Shown piece by piece: positions 61,704 to 64,000 of a DNA stretch of 64,000 nucleotides (within the stretch, counting starts at the first letter, position 1; each line of letters opens with the position of its first letter). The notes beneath the pieces are model-generated. The model was not told where the DNA came from, ran no database searches, and worked only from the letters and a program-made list of their open reading frames with translations. A program made the position numbers and the translations under genes. This stretch comes from Lachnospiraceae bacterium (GTDB taxonomy: Bacteria; Bacillota; Clostridia; Lachnospirales; Lachnospiraceae): NCBI GenBank assembly GCA_022768465.1, contig JALELZ010000002.1, positions 62,001-126,000 on the forward strand. Reading direction: 5' to 3'.

Positions 61704-62123
61704 ATGGTACAGTTAATCGTAGGCAGCAAAGGAAAAGGAAAGACAAAGCAATTACTTGACAGAGCTGCAGAAGCTATTAAGACAGCCAGCGGCAGTGTAG
61801 TATATGTAGATAAGAGCGCTCAGCACATGTATGAACTTTCAAATAAAATACGTCTTATCAATATTAGCAGCTTCCCTGTTAATTCAGAGGACGGCTATAT
61901 CGGTTTCCTTAGCGGAGTTATTTCACAGGATCATGACCTTGAGTATATGTTCCTTGACGGATTCCTCACAGTAGCTAATCTTATGGGTGCCGATATTTCA
62001 AGTGCTATTGCCAAGATCGCTGTACTTTCAGAGAACTACGGAGTTAATTTCGTAATAAGCGTATCAATGGATGCAAAGGATATTCCTGAGAGCTGCAAGC
62101 AGTATGTAGCTGTTGCACTTTGA
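61704..62123 (+). CDS. Small P-loop protein of unknown function
   Basis: A 139-aa protein with a Walker A near the N-terminus (GSKGKGKTK, about 7-15) and a possible Walker B (YMFLDGFLT, about 81-89). No other domain is visible, and no membrane segment. It has a strong promoter and ribosome binding site, and the HlyD-like gene starts 16 bases later. Such pairs sit near the sepF/ylm division cluster in Clostridia, as far as I recall; this is context, not proof. Sometimes annotated as PilT-like; the sequence does not support that. Confidence 0.75.
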   Translation: MVQLIVGSKGKGKTKQLLDRAAEAIKTASGSVVYVDKSAQHMYELSNKIRLINISSFPVNSEDGYIGFLSGVISQDHDLEYMFLDGFLTVANLMGADISSAIAKIAVLSENYGVNFVISVSMDAKDIPESCKQYVAVAL

Positions 62124-62139
62124 TTTAATTTGAAGAGAA

Positions 62140-64000
62140 ATGGCTCATAGAAAATTAAGAATAAAAAGAACTATAAGAAAGATTTTCAAGCCGACTGTAG
62201 GCAAGCTGTCAGGATACCTAACAGCTGCCTACTTTATTTTTACGTTCATTTCTATCAGCGGAAGAGCGGATGTCAATTACTATGAGGTTGAGGAAGGAAG
62301 TCTTGTTAAGGAACATGATTATACCGGGCTGATACTCAGACAGGAAGAAATTATTGATGCCGAGTCAGGAGGATACATATATTTTTATGTAGCTGACGGA
62401 CGTAAAACCGCAGCCGGAGAACCTGTTTATCTTATCGATGCCGGCGGTGATCTGTCATCATATTTAAGCTCGCACAGTGAGGACCTTACCGATGTAAATT
62501 CGCCGAAGCTTAAGGATATCCGCACAGAGATGCTGCATTATTCAAGAAGCTTTTCTGATAGAGATTTCAACATGCTTTATGATGTATATGACAGCCTTGA
62601 GGCTAAGGCTGTTGAATATTCAAGTCTAAGCATATTCAATACTATATCCGATGATCTTAAAGCAAACGGTATAAGCTTTCAGGAATTTCCTGCCGGAAAG
62701 AACGGAACCGTATGCTATTACACAGATGGATATGAGTCGGTTACTGAAAATGAACTCTCGGCGGAGCTTTTTGATAAATCCGACTATAAGCGAAATACTG
62801 TCAAGGCCGGAGATCTTGTTGAGGCCGGTGCGCCTGCTTATAAGCTTATAACAGATGAGAACTGGTATATTGCTTTTATGCTTAATGAAGATGATGCGGC
62901 ATCATTTTCTGATAGTACAGTACTTACTATATCATTCCCGGATAAAGGCTTTAAGGTCAAGGTTCCTTTCCGTATAGTTTACGGTTCGGATGGTGGTCAA
63001 TACGGACTTCTTACGATGAACAGCTACCTGGTTCAGTTTACTTCAGACAGATTTGTAAGCTTTGATATCGTTTCTAATGACGTATCAGGCCTCAAAATAC
63101 CGGATAAGGCTATCACTACAAAGGATTTTTATATTATTCCTTCAGTGTATCTTACTGAGGATGCCGGAGGCAATACAGGCTTTAATAAAGCTATTGTAGG
63201 TGATAACGGAACGTCCTATCAGTTTGTAATTACAGATATTTACAGCAAGGATGATGATTACTGCTATATTGAATGTGATGAAAACAGCCTGCTGAAACCG
63301 GGAGATTATGTTGTGCCGCCTTTGGGTACTGATTTAAGCAGCCTAAATGAAAGTACTGCAGATCCTTCCTTTGATAATGCAGCCGGCACTGCAAATGAAG
63401 TAAAACCTTATACTGTTGCTGATGATGAAGAGAATGAAGTAACAGAAGCATCTATAGAAGGCAGTTCAGAGGATAATTCATCAGAAGATACTGTAATGCG
63501 ATCAGATTCAGCCGACACTTCTGGCTCAGCTGAAAACGCGGAAAATGAAGTATATGATCCTGAAGCTTTAGATGAGGATGCTGCATTTAACAGACATGTT
63601 CGCTCAGCAGATAGTTCCAATGAGGATCCGGAGGATATTGACGGAAGTCAGTCACAAGAATCATTCAAAGATAATGAGGATCTTGATAATTTGAATGATG
63701 AGGCTCAGGCAGAGGATTCAGATAATACTGAGACAGACGCAGAATCTGAAACAACAGCTGTAGATGATGACTTAAGGCAGGATACCGTGTCTGAAAGCAC
63801 TGAAAAGCCTGTGATGAACGATATCGCTATCAATGGCGGTATGTATTGTATAAGTGCTAAAATGCCTTTAAAGGGCGTATATAACATAAATAAGGGATAT
63901 ACAGTTTTCCGAAAAGTGGATATCCTGGAAAGCTCCAACGGCTACAGTATAGTTAAAAAGAACTCCGTGTATGGATTATCTACGTATGATCATATCGTAC
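62140..64000 (+). CDS. HlyD-like membrane adaptor with acidic insert (3' end cut by window)
   Basis: An open frame of 620 codons that runs off the right edge. A basic N-terminus and one helix (about 25-45, YLTAAYFIFTFISISG) precede a lipoyl/barrel-type extracytoplasmic domain (EEGSLVKEHDYTGLILRQEE, ESGGYIYFYVADGRKTAAGEPVYLI). A strongly Asp/Glu/Ser-rich stretch of about 160 residues (about 400-560) is inserted before the conserved end (GVYNINKGYTVFRKVDILE, YGLSTYDHIV). No transporter gene is next to it. The ATG at 62140 has a short GAAGAG site. Function is unknown; a cell-division or wall-associated role is inferred from usual neighbours. Confidence 0.8.
   Translation, partial: MAHRKLRIKRTIRKIFKPTVGKLSGYLTAAYFIFTFISISGRADVNYYEVEEGSLVKEHDYTGLILRQEEIIDAESGGYIYFYVADGRKTAAGEPVYLIDAGGDLSSYLSSHSEDLTDVNSPKLKDIRTEMLHYSRSFSDRDFNMLYDVYDSLEAKAVEYSSLSIFNTISDDLKANGISFQEFPAGKNGTVCYYTDGYESVTENELSAELFDKSDYKRNTVKAGDLVEAGAPAYKLITDENWYIAFMLNEDDAASFSDSTVLTISFPDKGFKVKVPFRIVYGSDGGQYGLLTMNSYLVQFTSDRFVSFDIVSNDVSGLKIPDKAITTKDFYIIPSVYLTEDAGGNTGFNKAIVGDNGTSYQFVITDIYSKDDDYCYIECDENSLLKPGDYVVPPLGTDLSSLNESTADPSFDNAAGTANEVKPYTVADDEENEVTEASIEGSSEDNSSEDTVMRSDSADTSGSAENAENEVYDPEALDEDAAFNRHVRSADSSNEDPEDIDGSQSQESFKDNEDLDNLNDEAQAEDSDNTETDAESETTAVDDDLRQDTVSESTEKPVMNDIAINGGMYCISAKMPLKGVYNINKGYTVFRKVDILESSNGYSIVKKNSVYGLSTYDHIV

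Noticed and set aside
63400-63938. Repetitive-looking acidic codons as a DNA repeat array or CRISPR
   Set aside because: There is no fixed repeat unit; the pattern is low-complexity coding sequence for Asp/Glu/Ser-rich protein.
1-64000. Mobile elements, prophage, toxin-antitoxin or defence islands
   Set aside because: No transposase, integrase, terminal repeats, phage structural genes or defence-type domains were seen. Gene order and codon use are uniform throughout.

Overview
The window is 64 kb of ordinary chromosome from a low-to-mid GC Firmicute, most likely a Lachnospiraceae (Butyrivibrio/Pseudobutyrivibrio-like) member of the Clostridia. The support is gene order (clpC-radA, phoH-ybeY, miaB-mutS-mutL-miaA-methionine gamma-lyase-like-radC, mreCD-PBP2-rodA-mgsA), AAGGAGG-type ribosome binding sites, frequent TTG/GTG starts, single-membrane envelope genes, a 58-residue S21 and a SAM-I-type riboswitch with an intrinsic terminator. 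I see no insertion sequence, phage gene, CRISPR array or rRNA. Every gene except the metN fragment at the left edge is on the + strand. The sporulation genes yqfC/yqfD that often precede phoH are not at that locus.

Layout. 1-0.4 kb: 5' part of metN (methionine importer ATPase, - strand). 0.7-4.5 kb: a secreted autolysin and a membrane-anchored cohesin-like protein that share a cadherin-like domain. 4.5-9 kb: clpC, radA, a small integral membrane protein. 9-10.5 kb: tRNA-Trp, SAM riboswitch, metK. 10.6-15.9 kb: a complete BMP-type (nucleoside-like) ABC importer with a structured leader. 16-18.8 kb: a lipoprotein and cardiolipin synthase. 18.9-23.8 kb: an exported SLH-like protein followed by a MacAB-type exporter. 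24-26.4 kb: a LysR regulator and an SPFH protein with a small membrane partner. 26.5-33 kb: pnp, a possible small RNA, a compact UvrD-like helicase, a two-component system. 33-38.5 kb: tRNA-Pro, 6S RNA, cdd, a cysteine-cluster protein, alaS, rubredoxin (51 aa), xpt, rpsU. 38.6-46.9 kb: phoH, ybeY, a MOP flippase, two flavoproteins, a DUF896 protein, a HAD hydrolase, miaB. 46.9-54.6 kb: mutS, mutL, miaA, the PLP enzyme, radC. 54.6-61.6 kb: the cell-elongation cluster mreC, mreD, PBP2, rodA, an mgsA-like gene and a D,D-carboxypeptidase lipoprotein. 61.7-64 kb: a P-loop protein and a HlyD-like adaptor cut by the right edge.

How the parts fit. Methionine/SAM supply (metN, SAM riboswitch, metK) recurs. 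Translation and RNA quality genes (two tRNAs, 6S, rpsU, alaS, pnp, ybeY, phoH, miaA, miaB) and DNA repair genes (radA, mutSL, helicase) make up the housekeeping core. Envelope growth genes (mre cluster, carboxypeptidase, autolysin, flippase, cls, MacAB) form the second theme. Many exported or membrane proteins carry long Asp/Glu/Ser-rich linkers.

Most worth a second look: an mgsA-position gene whose product has lost three acidic active-site residues; tRNA-Trp and the SAM riboswitch apparently in one transcript; a promoter firing directly into a 19-bp hairpin downstream of pnp; a natural helicase without the 2B subdomain; an SLH-like protein operonic with MacAB; structured leaders before the BMP operon, alaS and rpsU; and the absence of mreB between radC and mreC. 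All of this was read by eye, without database searches or folding software, so family names are recognition calls.
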